Origin: Bacteroidaceae bacterium
GTDB taxonomy: Bacteria > Bacteroidota > Bacteroidia > Bacteroidales > Bacteroidaceae
Assembly: GCA_016292545.1 (NCBI GenBank)
Contig: JAEDIG010000121.1
Location: 1 to 7,471, forward strand
DNA length: 7,471 nt
Direction of reading: 5' to 3'
The notes under the pieces are model-generated. The model was not told where the DNA came from, ran no database searches, and worked only from the letters and a program-made list of their open reading frames with translations. Positions 1-7,249 of this stretch are shown here, piece by piece; position 1 is the stretch's first letter; each line of letters starts with the position of its first letter. A program made the position numbers and the translations under genes.

Positions 1-23
1 AAACCTACATTAAATTATAATAT

Positions 24-803
24 ATGAAGAAATATCAGATAAACCTGACCTTGACGCAGGTTGAACCTCTCAACGAGCGTTATGCGCTCATCAAGGCACG
101 TCCGCAGGAGGGGCCGCTCCCGGAAATGGCTCCCGGACAGTTTGCCCAACTCAAGGTAGAGGGAAGCAACACCACCTTTCTCCGCCGTCCCATCAGCATC
201 CATTTCGTGGACGAGGAGCACGGCGAAGTGTGGTTCCTGGTTCAGGCGGTGGGCGACGGCACCCGCAGGCTCGCCGGCATGAAGGCGGGCGACACGCTAG
301 ACGCGGTGCTCCCCTTGGGACGCGGGTTCACCATCCCTTCTCCCGCCGACGGACCCTGTCTGCTGGTGGGCGGAGGTGTGGGCATTGCCCCGCTGCTCTA
401 TTTGGGCGCGTGCATGAGCCGTCGGGGCGGACAGCCCGTGTTTCTGCTGGGGGCGCGCAAGGCCACCGATCTGGTGGAGCTCTCCCTCTTCCGCCAGTAT
501 GGCCCTGTATACGTCACCACCGAGGACGGCTCGATGGGGGAGAAGGGATTTGTCACCCAGCATTCCCTGCTGCAGGAACAGCGGTTTGCCCACATCAGCG
601 TGTGTGGCCCCGGCCCCATGATGAAGGCCGTGGCCGCCTATGCCCGAAGGCAGGGCATTGCGTGTGAGGTGAGCCTGGAGAACATGATGGCTTGCGGACT
701 GGGCGCCTGTCTGTGCTGCGTGGAGGACACGGAGCATGGCCATGTGTGTGTGTGCAAGGAAGGACCGGTATTTAACATCAATGAATTGAAATGGCAGATT
801 TAA
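24..803 (+). CDS. pyrK: Dihydroorotate dehydrogenase B (NAD+), electron transfer subunit PyrK
   Basis: This 259-residue protein is the FAD and [2Fe-2S] subunit that passes electrons from the PyrD flavin to NAD+ during pyrimidine biosynthesis in the cytoplasm. The N-terminal ferredoxin-reductase-type FAD domain carries RRPISIH at residues 54-60, the family's flavin-binding RxxS-type motif. The NAD-binding domain has GGGVGIAPL at 116-124 and CGPGPMM at 194-200. The C-terminal cluster-binding segment has cysteines at 224, 229, 232 and 244 with the spacing C-x4-C-x2-C-x11-C, followed by EGPVF, as in known PyrK proteins. Extra cysteines at 231 and 242 sit beside the ligands. The length is normal for the family. 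The ATG at 24 follows an AT-rich leader without a Shine-Dalgarno motif, usual in Bacteroidetes. The gene end overlaps pyrD by 13 bases, which suggests coupled translation of the two subunits. Confidence 0.96.
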   Translation: MKKYQINLTLTQVEPLNERYALIKARPQEGPLPEMAPGQFAQLKVEGSNTTFLRRPISIHFVDEEHGEVWFLVQAVGDGTRRLAGMKAGDTLDAVLPLGRGFTIPSPADGPCLLVGGGVGIAPLLYLGACMSRRGGQPVFLLGARKATDLVELSLFRQYGPVYVTTEDGSMGEKGFVTQHSLLQEQRFAHISVCGPGPMMKAVAAYARRQGIACEVSLENMMACGLGACLCCVEDTEHGHVCVCKEGPVFNINELKWQI

Positions 804-1696
804 GAGTGAATATTGGGAATCTTCAGCTGAAGAACCCTGTGATGACAGCAAGCGGCACGTTCGGATATGGTCTGGAATATGCCGATTTCGTGGACTTGGC
901 CGACATAGGAGGCATCATAGTCAAGGGAACCACCCTGAATCCCCGGGAGGGCAATCCCTATCCCCGCATGGCGGAAACGGCCCAGGGGATGCTCAACTGT
1001 GTGGGGCTACAGAACAAGGGGGTGGACCATTTCTGCACCCACATCTATCCCATGATAAAGGATGTGGACACGGCAATGATAGTGAACGTGTCGGGCAGTT
1101 CGCCCGAGGACTATGCGGAATGTGCGGCCCGCATAGGTGAACTCCCGGGCATTCCGGCCATAGAGCTCAATATCTCCTGCCCCAATGTGAAGCAGGGAGG
1201 AATGGCTTTCGGCACATCGCCCGAGGGAGCGGCCTCTGTGGTGCGTGCCGTGCGCGAGGCCTATGACAAGACGCTTATCGTGAAGCTGTCGCCCAATGTG
1301 ACCAGCATCACCGACATAGCCCTGGCCGTGCAGGATGCGGGAGCCGATGCCGTGAGTCTCATAAACACCCTCATGGGCATGGCCATTGATGCAGAACGCC
1401 GCAAACTGGTGCTGAGCATCGGCACGGGCGGTCTCAGCGGTCCGGCCGTGAAGCCGGTGGCCTTGCGCATGGTGTATCAGGTGGCACATGCCGTCAGCAT
1501 CCCCGTGATAGGGCTCGGCGGCATATCTTCGGCCACGGATGCTGTGGAGTTCCTGCTGGCCGGTGCATCGGCCGTGCAGATAGGGACGGCCAACTTCATC
1601 GACCCCTCGGTGAGCGTGAAGGTGGCCAGGGGAATCGATGATTATCTCAACCGCCACGGCTTTGCCCGTGTGCAGGATATTGTGGGACTTTTATAG
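791..1696 (+). CDS. pyrD: Dihydroorotate dehydrogenase B (NAD+), catalytic subunit PyrD
   Basis: This 301-residue FMN enzyme oxidises dihydroorotate to orotate, the fourth step of de novo UMP synthesis, and works as a heterotetramer with PyrK. It is a TIM-barrel protein with the class 1B hallmarks. The catalytic cysteine is C130 in NISCPNVKQGG (127-137); class 2 membrane enzymes use serine here. Conserved lysines are K45 in VKGTT and K165 in VKLSPNV, and substrate-binding asparagines include N127 and N192 (INT). The FMN phosphate loops are GGLSGPAVKP (213-222), GGIS (243-246) and the AVQIGTA strand (261-267). The start at 791 lies inside the end of pyrK and gives an N-terminus of expected length (MADLRVNIGNLQLKNPVMTASGT...). 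No separate promoter is visible, so it is probably co-transcribed with pyrK. The length is complete and no frameshift is seen. Confidence 0.97.
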   Translation: MADLRVNIGNLQLKNPVMTASGTFGYGLEYADFVDLADIGGIIVKGTTLNPREGNPYPRMAETAQGMLNCVGLQNKGVDHFCTHIYPMIKDVDTAMIVNVSGSSPEDYAECAARIGELPGIPAIELNISCPNVKQGGMAFGTSPEGAASVVRAVREAYDKTLIVKLSPNVTSITDIALAVQDAGADAVSLINTLMGMAIDAERRKLVLSIGTGGLSGPAVKPVALRMVYQVAHAVSIPVIGLGGISSATDAVEFLLAGASAVQIGTANFIDPSVSVKVARGIDDYLNRHGFARVQDIVGLL

Positions 1697-1719
1697 GACA
1701 ACAGATATTATTTATTATT

Positions 1720-3075
1720 ATGATGAACAGAAGAGATTTCATACGCAATTCGGCCTTGTTGGCCGCTGCGGCCGAGATGCCCGATATCGCAAGGGCCGCC
1801 CGGCAGCCCATGGCAGCCGGCCTGCAGGCAACGGTGCCTGCGGGCGAACGGCTCATCACCTCGCACCCCATGCTCCAGAACTATGCCGAGGACAGCGTGG
1901 GGGTGGCCTTTTCAGTGAGTGCCTTGGCCAACGGATATGTGACCTATGGCCAGAAGCCCGACCTCAGCGACGGGCAGACCGTGAAGTGCGGCGGGCTGAT
2001 GGTGACCGGAATGAACGACCAGGTGATGCAGGTGCGGCTCACAGGGCTCAAGCCAGCCACACGCTATTACTACCGCATCGGTGCCGACCGCATCAACTAC
2101 AAGGGCGGCTATGCCATGAGCATCGCCGGGAGTGAGCAGGACGACACCGTGTACAGCTTCACCACGGCCGGAGCAAAGGCAAAGGCACATTTCTGTGTCA
2201 TCAACGACACCCATGCCCAGTGGCGCTCGTTCGGCCCGGTCATCGACAAGGTGCTGGAGCTGGAGCCCCAGTGTGTGGTGTGGAACGGCGATGCCACCAA
2301 TAGCGAGGAAACCATCGCCTCCCAGAAGACCATCTTCCTAGCGCCCAAGATTGCCCGTGCCGACTATGCCGCACGCATCCCCTATCTCTTTTGCGCGGGC
2401 AACCACGACTATCGCGGGATGGCCGGACGGCAGCTGGAGCGCGTGTGGATGGAGCGCCAGCCCGAGGAACGCTCTTCGCGCGACTGGCAGCTGGGACGCA
2501 ACTTTGCCGTGCGCATGGGCGATGTGGCGCTGGTGGGGCTTGATACGGGCGAGGACAAGCTCGACACCAACCCCCTCTTTGCCGGCCTTTATGCCAGCAC
2601 CCCCTACCGCCAGGCACAGACGGCGTGGCTCAAGGATGCGCTCCGGCGCAAGGACATCGCCTCGGCACCCTTCCTGGTGGCCTTCTGCCACATCCCGCTT
2701 TTCGACCCGCGGCCGAGGGAGAACCCCGGCGATGTGTATCCCGCCGACAAGGCACCGGAGTATGACACTGATTTCGCCTCCTGGCAGCGCACCTGCCACC
2801 AGCTGTGGTCGCCCCTGCTCGAAAAGGCCGGTTGCCAGCTTGTGGTCACCGCCCATCAGCACCGTTTCCGCTACGATGCACCCGGGAAGGAGCACAGCTG
2901 GGCACAGCTGGTGGGAGGCGGCCCCGACATGGAAGGCCCCGACAGCGCATACCCCACTGTGATGGAGGGAAGCGTGCAGGACGGCACATTGCGCATGAGG
3001 GTGCACAACATACGCACGGGACAGGTGCAGCAGGAATTCACCTTCGCTCCCAGAGGGCGGAAGAAGAGGCCGTGA
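1720..3075 (+). CDS. Probable exported calcineurin-like metallophosphoesterase with N-terminal purple-acid-phosphatase/FN3-like domain
   Basis: A 451-residue protein that starts MMNRRDFIRNSALLAAAA; the RRDFI core resembles a twin-arginine signal, followed by a short hydrophobic stretch and an alanine-rich possible cleavage site near residues 24-28. Residues about 58-150 resemble the beta-sandwich N-terminal domain of purple acid phosphatases (LTGLKPATRYYYRI at 108-120). Residues about 157-385 hold the metallophosphoesterase core: NDTH (162-165), NGD (189-191), GNHD (227-230), FCHIPLFD (322-329) and AHQH (378-381). These supply the expected Asp, His and Asn metal ligands; AHQH replaces the usual GHxH and NDTH the usual GDxH. 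It should hydrolyse a phosphate ester outside the cytoplasm, but the substrate cannot be read from sequence. It starts 23 bases after pyrD, so it is probably in the same transcript. The second ATG at 1723 is an equally possible start. Whether the host has a Tat system is unknown; Sec export is the alternative. Confidence 0.87.
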   Translation: MMNRRDFIRNSALLAAAAEMPDIARAARQPMAAGLQATVPAGERLITSHPMLQNYAEDSVGVAFSVSALANGYVTYGQKPDLSDGQTVKCGGLMVTGMNDQVMQVRLTGLKPATRYYYRIGADRINYKGGYAMSIAGSEQDDTVYSFTTAGAKAKAHFCVINDTHAQWRSFGPVIDKVLELEPQCVVWNGDATNSEETIASQKTIFLAPKIARADYAARIPYLFCAGNHDYRGMAGRQLERVWMERQPEERSSRDWQLGRNFAVRMGDVALVGLDTGEDKLDTNPLFAGLYASTPYRQAQTAWLKDALRRKDIASAPFLVAFCHIPLFDPRPRENPGDVYPADKAPEYDTDFASWQRTCHQLWSPLLEKAGCQLVVTAHQHRFRYDAPGKEHSWAQLVGGGPDMEGPDSAYPTVMEGSVQDGTLRMRVHNIRTGQVQQEFTFAPRGRKKRP

Positions 3076-3096
3076 CCGGCCGGGAGCGCACCTTTT
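3068..3096 (+). terminator. Weak candidate terminator after the metallophosphoesterase gene
   Basis: A 5-bp GC stem (GGCCG at 3068-3072, CGGCC at 3077-3081) with a four-base loop spans the stop codon, and a short T-run (3093-3096) follows 11 bases later. The gap between stem and T-run is too long for a classical intrinsic terminator, so this is a weak call. It is the only hairpin I see between the first operon and the ara promoter. Confidence 0.2.
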
Positions 3097-3117
3097 GCAA
3101 AAAATAACATATTTGCC

Positions 3118-3149
3118 TTTGCGCATATTCCATGAATATATTACCTTTG
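3118..3149 (+). promoter_or_regulatory. Bacteroidetes-type promoter of the ara operon
   Basis: TTTG at 3118-3121 is followed after 20 bases by TACCTTTG at 3142-3149, an exact match to the Bacteroidetes primary sigma factor pattern (-33 TTTG, 19-21 bases, -7 TAnnTTTG). It predicts a transcription start near 3153 and a leader of roughly 28 bases before araD. Its position also argues against the upstream in-frame ATG at 3095, which lies 5' of the promoter. Confidence 0.8.
3125..3139. promoter_or_regulatory. Palindrome within the ara promoter spacer, candidate operator
   Basis: A perfect 6-3-6 inverted repeat, ATATTC-CAT-GAATAT, lies entirely between the -33 and -7 boxes. A protein bound here would block polymerase, so a repressor site is the natural reading. 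Bacteroides arabinose genes are known to be controlled by a Nudix-family AraR repressor. I do not recall its motif with certainty and so cannot say this is its site. Another palindrome, TTTTGCAAAA at 3093-3102, lies about 15 bases upstream of the -33 box. Confidence 0.45.
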
Positions 3150-3181
3150 CACCGTTAAACAAGAAAAAGAAACAGCATATC

Positions 3182-3883
3182 ATGCTTGAAAAACTCAAAG
3201 AAACCGTATGGCGTGCAAACCTTGATCTGGTGAAGCACAACCTCGTGGTGTTCACATGGGGGAACGTGAGCGGCATCGACCGCGAGAAGGGACTGGTGGT
3301 GATAAAGCCATCGGGAGTGGAATACGACCGTCTTTCGCCTGAGGATATGGTGGTGGTGGACCTGGCCACGGGCAATGTGGTGGAAGGAGGGCTGAACCCC
3401 TCTTCCGACACACCCACCCATCTGGCCATCTATCGCGCGTTCGGCGAGGTGGGCGGAGTGGTCCACACCCATTCCACCTACGCCACCGCATGGGCGCAGG
3501 CCGGACTCGACATCCCCAACATCGGCACCACGCATGCCGACTACTTCAGGGAATCCATCCCCTGCACGGAGGACATGACGGAGGCCGAGGTGAAGGGTGC
3601 CTACGAACTGGAAACGGGCCACGTGATAGTGCGCCGTTTCGTGGAGGCGGGACTCAATCCCATGCACACGCCGGGCGTGCTGGTGAAGAACCACGGGCCT
3701 TTCAGCTGGGGCAAGGATGCGGCCGGAGCCGTGTACAATGCCGTGGTGATGGAGCAGGTGGCCAGGATGGCCTTCATCTCGTTCACCCTCAACCCCCACA
3801 CCACCATGAACCCCCTGCTCGTGGAGAAGCATTTCCTGCGCAAGCATGGTCCGGGGGCATACTACGGACAGAAAAAAGGGTAG
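3182..3883 (+). CDS. araD: L-ribulose-5-phosphate 4-epimerase
   Basis: This 233-residue class II aldolase-family enzyme converts L-ribulose-5-phosphate to D-xylulose-5-phosphate, the last step of bacterial L-arabinose breakdown, using a divalent metal (zinc in E. coli) in the cytoplasm. The active-site set known from E. coli AraD is present at nearly the same numbering: N28 and K42 with S44-G45 and S74-S75 for phosphate binding, D76, metal ligands H95, H97 and H171, T116, catalytic D120, E142, and H217 and Y228 near the C-terminus (E. coli H218 and Y229). The chosen start (MLEKLKETVW) matches the usual N-terminus and length. An in-frame ATG at 3095 would add 29 unrelated residues and lies upstream of the predicted promoter, so I rejected it. 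It is first in the ara operon, 54 bases before araA. L-fuculose-phosphate aldolase is a related alternative, but the intact epimerase residues and the araA neighbour make it unlikely. Confidence 0.96.
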   Translation: MLEKLKETVWRANLDLVKHNLVVFTWGNVSGIDREKGLVVIKPSGVEYDRLSPEDMVVVDLATGNVVEGGLNPSSDTPTHLAIYRAFGEVGGVVHTHSTYATAWAQAGLDIPNIGTTHADYFRESIPCTEDMTEAEVKGAYELETGHVIVRRFVEAGLNPMHTPGVLVKNHGPFSWGKDAAGAVYNAVVMEQVARMAFISFTLNPHTTMNPLLVEKHFLRKHGPGAYYGQKKG

Positions 3884-3937
3884 ACAACCAATTCCAATCA
3901 TTCATTATAAAGTTAAACAATTAAAGACTCTAGAACT

Positions 3938-5482
3938 ATGTTGAAAGCATTCGAACAATTTGAAGTGTGGTTTGTAACGGGCGCACAGCTCCTGTATGGT
4001 GGTGATGCCGTAGTGCAGGTAGACGGTCATTCCAAGGAAATGGTGGAGGGCCTCAACCAGTCGGGCCGGCTGCCCGTGAAGGTGGTCTACAAGGGCACCG
4101 CCAACAACACCAACGAAGTGGCCGAGGTGATGGCCGCAGCCAATACCGACAAGCGCTGTATCGGTGTGATTACATGGATGCACACCTTCTCGCCCGCCAA
4201 GATGTGGATTCATGGCCTGCAGATCCTGCGCAAGCCCCTGCTGCATCTCCACACGCAGTATAACGAGAAGATTCCCTACGACACCATCGACATGGACTTC
4301 ATGAACCTCAACCAGAGCGCCCATGGCGACCGCGAGTATGCCCACATCCTCACCCGCATGCGCAAGCCCCGCAAGACGGTGGTGGGCTACTGGAAGGACC
4401 AGAAGACACAGGACCACATTGCCGTGTGGCAGCGCGTGTGTGCCGGATGGGCCGACGCACAGGACTGCCTCATCCTCCGCTTCGGCGACCAGATGAACAA
4501 CGTGGCCGTGACCGATGGCGACAAGGTGGCCGCCGAGCAGGTGATGGGCTACCATGTGGACTACTGCCCCTTCTCCGAGGTGATGCGCTTCTTCGACCAG
4601 GTGAACGATGAGGATGTCACCGCTCTGGTGAAGGACGTGTATTTCAAGGAATATGCCGTGGCCGACGAGCTCAAGGACGAGAACGGCGAGGGCTATCGCA
4701 GGATATGGAACTCCGCCAAGGCCGAGCTCACGCTCCGCGCCTTGCTGAAGGCCTATGGTGCCAAGGCATTCACCACCAACTTCGACGACCTGGGCGATGT
4801 GAACGTGGAGACCACAGGCCGCGGATTCGACCAGATTCCCGGACTGGCCAGCCAGCGCCTGATGAGCGACGGCTATGGCTTCGGTGCCGAGGGCGACTGG
4901 AAGAGTGCTGCCCTTTGCCGCACCACATGGTTCATGAGCCAGGGCCTGCCCGGAGGCACATCCTTCCTGGAGGACTACACACTGAACTTTGACGGCGACA
5001 ACACTTCCATCCTGGAATCCCACATGCTCGAAATCAATCCTGACATTGCAGAGGAGAAGCCCCGTCTGGAGGTGCACTTCCTGGGCATTGGCGTGCGCAA
5101 GGTGCAGACGGCCCGTCTGGTGTTCACCACCAAGCAGGGAACGGGTGTCACAGCCACTGTTGTGGACCTTGGCAACCGCTTCCGTCTGATTGTGAACGAT
5201 GTGGACCTCATCAAGAGCCAGCCGCTGCCCAAGCTGCCCGTGGCCAGTGCATTGTGGATACCGCAGCCCAGCTTCGAGGTGGGTGTGGGATGTTGGATGA
5301 ATGCAGGCGGCACCCACCACTCCTGCTTCAGCTTCGGCCTCACCGACGAATATTGGCGCGACTATGCCGAGATTGCCGACATCGAGTGCTGCATCATCAA
5401 CAACGACACCACATACGAAGGCTTCCGTCAGGACCTGCGCGTAAACGAGGTGTACTACATGTTGAGCAAAGCCCTCCGTTGA
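3938..5482 (+). CDS. araA: L-arabinose isomerase
   Basis: This 514-residue enzyme interconverts L-arabinose and L-ribulose, the first cytoplasmic step of arabinose catabolism. It has the family N-terminus (FEVWFVTGAQLLYG, residues 8-21) and the WMHTFSPAKMWI segment (80-91). The Mn2+ site carries E318 in GYGFGAEGDW, E345 in SFLEDYTLNF, H362 in SHMLEINP and the His pair 460-461 in GGTHHS; these match the E. coli ligands E306, E333, H350 and H450 with a nearly constant offset. The length is close to the E. coli enzyme (500 residues). The 54-base gap from araD is AT-rich, with no TAnnTTTG box and no terminator hairpin, so the gene is most simply read from the promoter upstream of araD. The kinase gene starts 3 bases after its stop, which indicates tight co-expression. 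Confidence 0.98.
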   Translation: MLKAFEQFEVWFVTGAQLLYGGDAVVQVDGHSKEMVEGLNQSGRLPVKVVYKGTANNTNEVAEVMAAANTDKRCIGVITWMHTFSPAKMWIHGLQILRKPLLHLHTQYNEKIPYDTIDMDFMNLNQSAHGDREYAHILTRMRKPRKTVVGYWKDQKTQDHIAVWQRVCAGWADAQDCLILRFGDQMNNVAVTDGDKVAAEQVMGYHVDYCPFSEVMRFFDQVNDEDVTALVKDVYFKEYAVADELKDENGEGYRRIWNSAKAELTLRALLKAYGAKAFTTNFDDLGDVNVETTGRGFDQIPGLASQRLMSDGYGFGAEGDWKSAALCRTTWFMSQGLPGGTSFLEDYTLNFDGDNTSILESHMLEINPDIAEEKPRLEVHFLGIGVRKVQTARLVFTTKQGTGVTATVVDLGNRFRLIVNDVDLIKSQPLPKLPVASALWIPQPSFEVGVGCWMNAGGTHHSCFSFGLTDEYWRDYAEIADIECCIINNDTTYEGFRQDLRVNEVYYMLSKALR

Positions 5483-5485
5483 GCC

Positions 5486-7081
5486 ATGGCCGATGCTAAG
5501 ACTGTCATCCAGCGCGGCCAGGCCGTGCTGGGTATAGAATTCGGTTCCACACGCATCAAGGCTGTGCTCACCGACGAAGAGGGACACCCCATCGCACAGG
5601 GCAGCCACACGTGGGAGAACCAGCTGGAAAACGGCTTCTGGACCTATAGCCTCGATGCCGTATGGAAGGGCCTGCAGGACTGCTATGCTTCGCTCCGCAG
5701 CGACGTGAAGGAACGCTATGGCGAGGAAATCACTTCGCTGGCCGCACTGGGCATCAGTGCCATGATGCACGGCTACATGCCTTTTGCCGCCGACGGGCGC
5801 ATGCTGGCCCCTTTCCGCACCTGGCGTAACACCAATACGGGAAAGGCTGCAGCCGAGCTCTCCAGCCTCTTCAACTTCAACATCCCTCTGCGATGGAGCA
5901 TCTCCCATCTCTACCAGTGCATCCTCGACGGTGAGGCCCATGTGGGCGACATCGCCTTCCTCACCACACTGGCCGGCTATGTGCACTGGCAGCTCACGGG
6001 AGAAAAGGTGCTCGGTGTGGGCGATGCCTCGGGCATGATTCCCGTGGACCCCGCCACCCGGCAATACGATGCAGCCATGGTGGAGAAGTTTGATGCCCTG
6101 GTGGCTCCCAAGGGGTATGGCTGGACATTGCCGGCCATCCTTCCGCGTGTGCTGCAGGCAGGAGAGGCGGCAGGAACGCTCACTCCCGAGGGTGCGGCCT
6201 TGCTCGACCCCTCAGGCCATCTGCAGGCGGGTGTGCCCTTCTGTCCGCCCGAAGGCGATGCAGGCACGGGCATGGCGGCCACCAATGCCGTGCGTCCCCG
6301 CACAGGCAATGTGTCGGCAGGCACTTCTTCCTTCTCCATGATTGTGCTGGAAAAGAACCTGTCGCGCCCCTACGAGGTGATAGACATCGTCACCACCCCC
6401 GACGGCAACCCTGTGGCCATGGTCCATTGCAACAACTGCACGTCCGACATCAATGCCTGGGCCGAGGTGTTCGCCCAGTTCCAGCAGCTGATGGGACAGC
6501 CGGCAGACATGGGCACCATCTACACGCGCCTCTTCGAGACGGCCCTCACGGGCGATGCCGATTGCGGCGGTGTGTTGGCCTACAACTATATCTCGGGTGA
6601 GCCTGTGACCGGATTGTCCGAAGGGCGTCCCATGGTTGTCCGCTCCCCGCAGGACCGCTTCACGCTGGCCAACCTCATGCGTTCCCATCTCTATGCAGCC
6701 GTGTGCGGCCTCAAGATAGGCAACGACATCCTCTTCAACAAGGAGAAGATTGCCGTGGACCGCATCACAGGGCACGGGGGCTATTTCAAGACCCCCGGTG
6801 TGGGGCAGCGCGTGCTGGCGGCAGCCCTCGGTTCGCCCATTTCCGTGATGGAGACGGCCGGCGAAGGCGGAGCATGGGGCATTGCCCTTCTGGCCTGCTA
6901 CATGGTGAAGGGTGCTGCTGTCATGCCGCTCGACCAGTGGCTCGACACCTGCATCTTTGCCGGCAGCAAGGGAGTGGAGATTGCTCCCGACCCCCAGGAT
7001 GTGGCAGGCTTCAACGCCTACATCGCCAGCTTCACCAAGGGGCTCGACATTGAGCGTGCCGCCGTGGCCGCCAAGGCCTGA
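5486..7081 (+). CDS. araB: FGGY-family carbohydrate kinase, probable L-ribulokinase of the ara operon
   Basis: This 531-residue kinase probably phosphorylates L-ribulose to L-ribulose-5-phosphate, linking AraA to AraD. Visible FGGY features are the N-terminal phosphate loop GIEFGSTRIKAVL (16-28), MMHGYMPF (93-100), TWRNTNT (112-118), the likely catalytic Asp D258 in EGDAGTGMAATNA (256-268), the ATP-binding GNVSAGTSSFS (274-284), GHGGYFKTPGVGQRVLAAALGS (429-450) and AGEGGAWGIALLAC (458-471). The first motif has Glu where most members have Asp, and TWRNTNT differs from the W-x-D-x-R motif of xylulokinase, so this is a divergent branch. The L-ribulose role is inferred from the operon, which would otherwise lack this step. 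Related divergent kinases (AraK type) act as ribulokinases in clostridia. The symbol araB is used for function, not for orthology to the E. coli gene. Automated annotation might call it xylulokinase. It is the last gene before the terminator. Confidence 0.85.
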   Translation: MADAKTVIQRGQAVLGIEFGSTRIKAVLTDEEGHPIAQGSHTWENQLENGFWTYSLDAVWKGLQDCYASLRSDVKERYGEEITSLAALGISAMMHGYMPFAADGRMLAPFRTWRNTNTGKAAAELSSLFNFNIPLRWSISHLYQCILDGEAHVGDIAFLTTLAGYVHWQLTGEKVLGVGDASGMIPVDPATRQYDAAMVEKFDALVAPKGYGWTLPAILPRVLQAGEAAGTLTPEGAALLDPSGHLQAGVPFCPPEGDAGTGMAATNAVRPRTGNVSAGTSSFSMIVLEKNLSRPYEVIDIVTTPDGNPVAMVHCNNCTSDINAWAEVFAQFQQLMGQPADMGTIYTRLFETALTGDADCGGVLAYNYISGEPVTGLSEGRPMVVRSPQDRFTLANLMRSHLYAAVCGLKIGNDILFNKEKIAVDRITGHGGYFKTPGVGQRVLAAALGSPISVMETAGEGGAWGIALLACYMVKGAAVMPLDQWLDTCIFAGSKGVEIAPDPQDVAGFNAYIASFTKGLDIERAAVAAKA

Positions 7082-7099
7082 TTCCTCCCCCATAGAGCC

Positions 7100-7143
7100 G
7101 AGCCGCAAAATACGTTGCAAAAGGCGTGTTTTGCGGCTCTTTT
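7100..7143 (+). terminator. Intrinsic terminator of the ara operon
   Basis: A perfect 11-bp stem (GAGCCGCAAAA at 7100-7110 with TTTTGCGGCTC at 7129-7139) encloses an 18-base loop, and a T-rich tail follows directly. It starts 19 bases after the kinase stop. The loop contains a second GCAAAA (7117-7122) that could pair with the same TTTTGC arm to form a shorter alternative hairpin. GAGCCG is also duplicated at 7095-7100. Confidence 0.85.
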
Positions 7144-7215
7144 GTTCCAAAAGGCCCTATTTGATTGATTTATATCAAGAAAAGCACACTTTTCCCAAAA
7201 CTTTTTCTCCAAATG
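7144..7215. other. AT-rich intergenic stretch without recognisable gene
   Basis: Between the ara terminator and the next promoter I see no ORF, RNA gene or mobile-element end. The only structure is a small inverted repeat, TTGAT (7165-7169) with ATCAA (7174-7178), too short to interpret. Confidence 0.5.
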
Positions 7216-7246
7216 TTTGCAGAATTGCAGAAAAGCAGTAATTTTG
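7216..7246 (+). promoter_or_regulatory. Bacteroidetes-type promoter upstream of a short transcription unit
   Basis: TTTG at 7216-7219, a 19-base spacer and TAATTTTG at 7239-7246 match the Bacteroidetes consensus exactly. The predicted start of transcription is near 7250. The nearest downstream structure is a terminator-like hairpin about 40 bases further on, so the promoter appears to serve a short RNA, a leader ORF, or the leader of the partial gene at 7420. Confidence 0.65.
7217..7232. repeat. Tandem 8-bp repeat within the promoter spacer
   Basis: TTGCAGAA occurs twice head to tail, overlapping the -33 box and filling most of the spacer. A 10-base string covering the second copy, TGCAGAAAAG (7226-7235), recurs at 7345-7354 upstream of the next promoter. 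It could be a regulator site or chance in AT-rich DNA. Confidence 0.5.
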
Positions 7247-7249
7247 CAT

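Noticed and set aside
3095..3181. A 29-residue N-terminal extension of araD from an upstream in-frame ATG
   Set aside because: The extension has no counterpart in AraD proteins and starts upstream of the promoter boxes at 3118-3149, so the predicted mRNA would not contain it.
2338..3429. A 363-codon minus-strand open frame opposite the phosphoesterase and the start of araD
   Set aside because: It is a shadow: it spans the ara promoter, has no recognisable domain, and is explained by avoidance of the same sense codons in the phosphoesterase gene.
3884..3937. A separate promoter or terminator between araD and araA
   Set aside because: No TAnnTTTG box and no stable hairpin with a T-run is present; the gap is only AT-rich spacer.
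3905..6064. A 719-codon open frame on the minus strand opposite araA and the start of the kinase gene
   Set aside because: Its codons are the exact complements of the sense codons, because araA and the kinase gene share the same frame. Antisense stops would need TTA, CTA or TCA codons, which this GC-rich coding sequence avoids. The translation resembles no family, while the + strand genes are certain.
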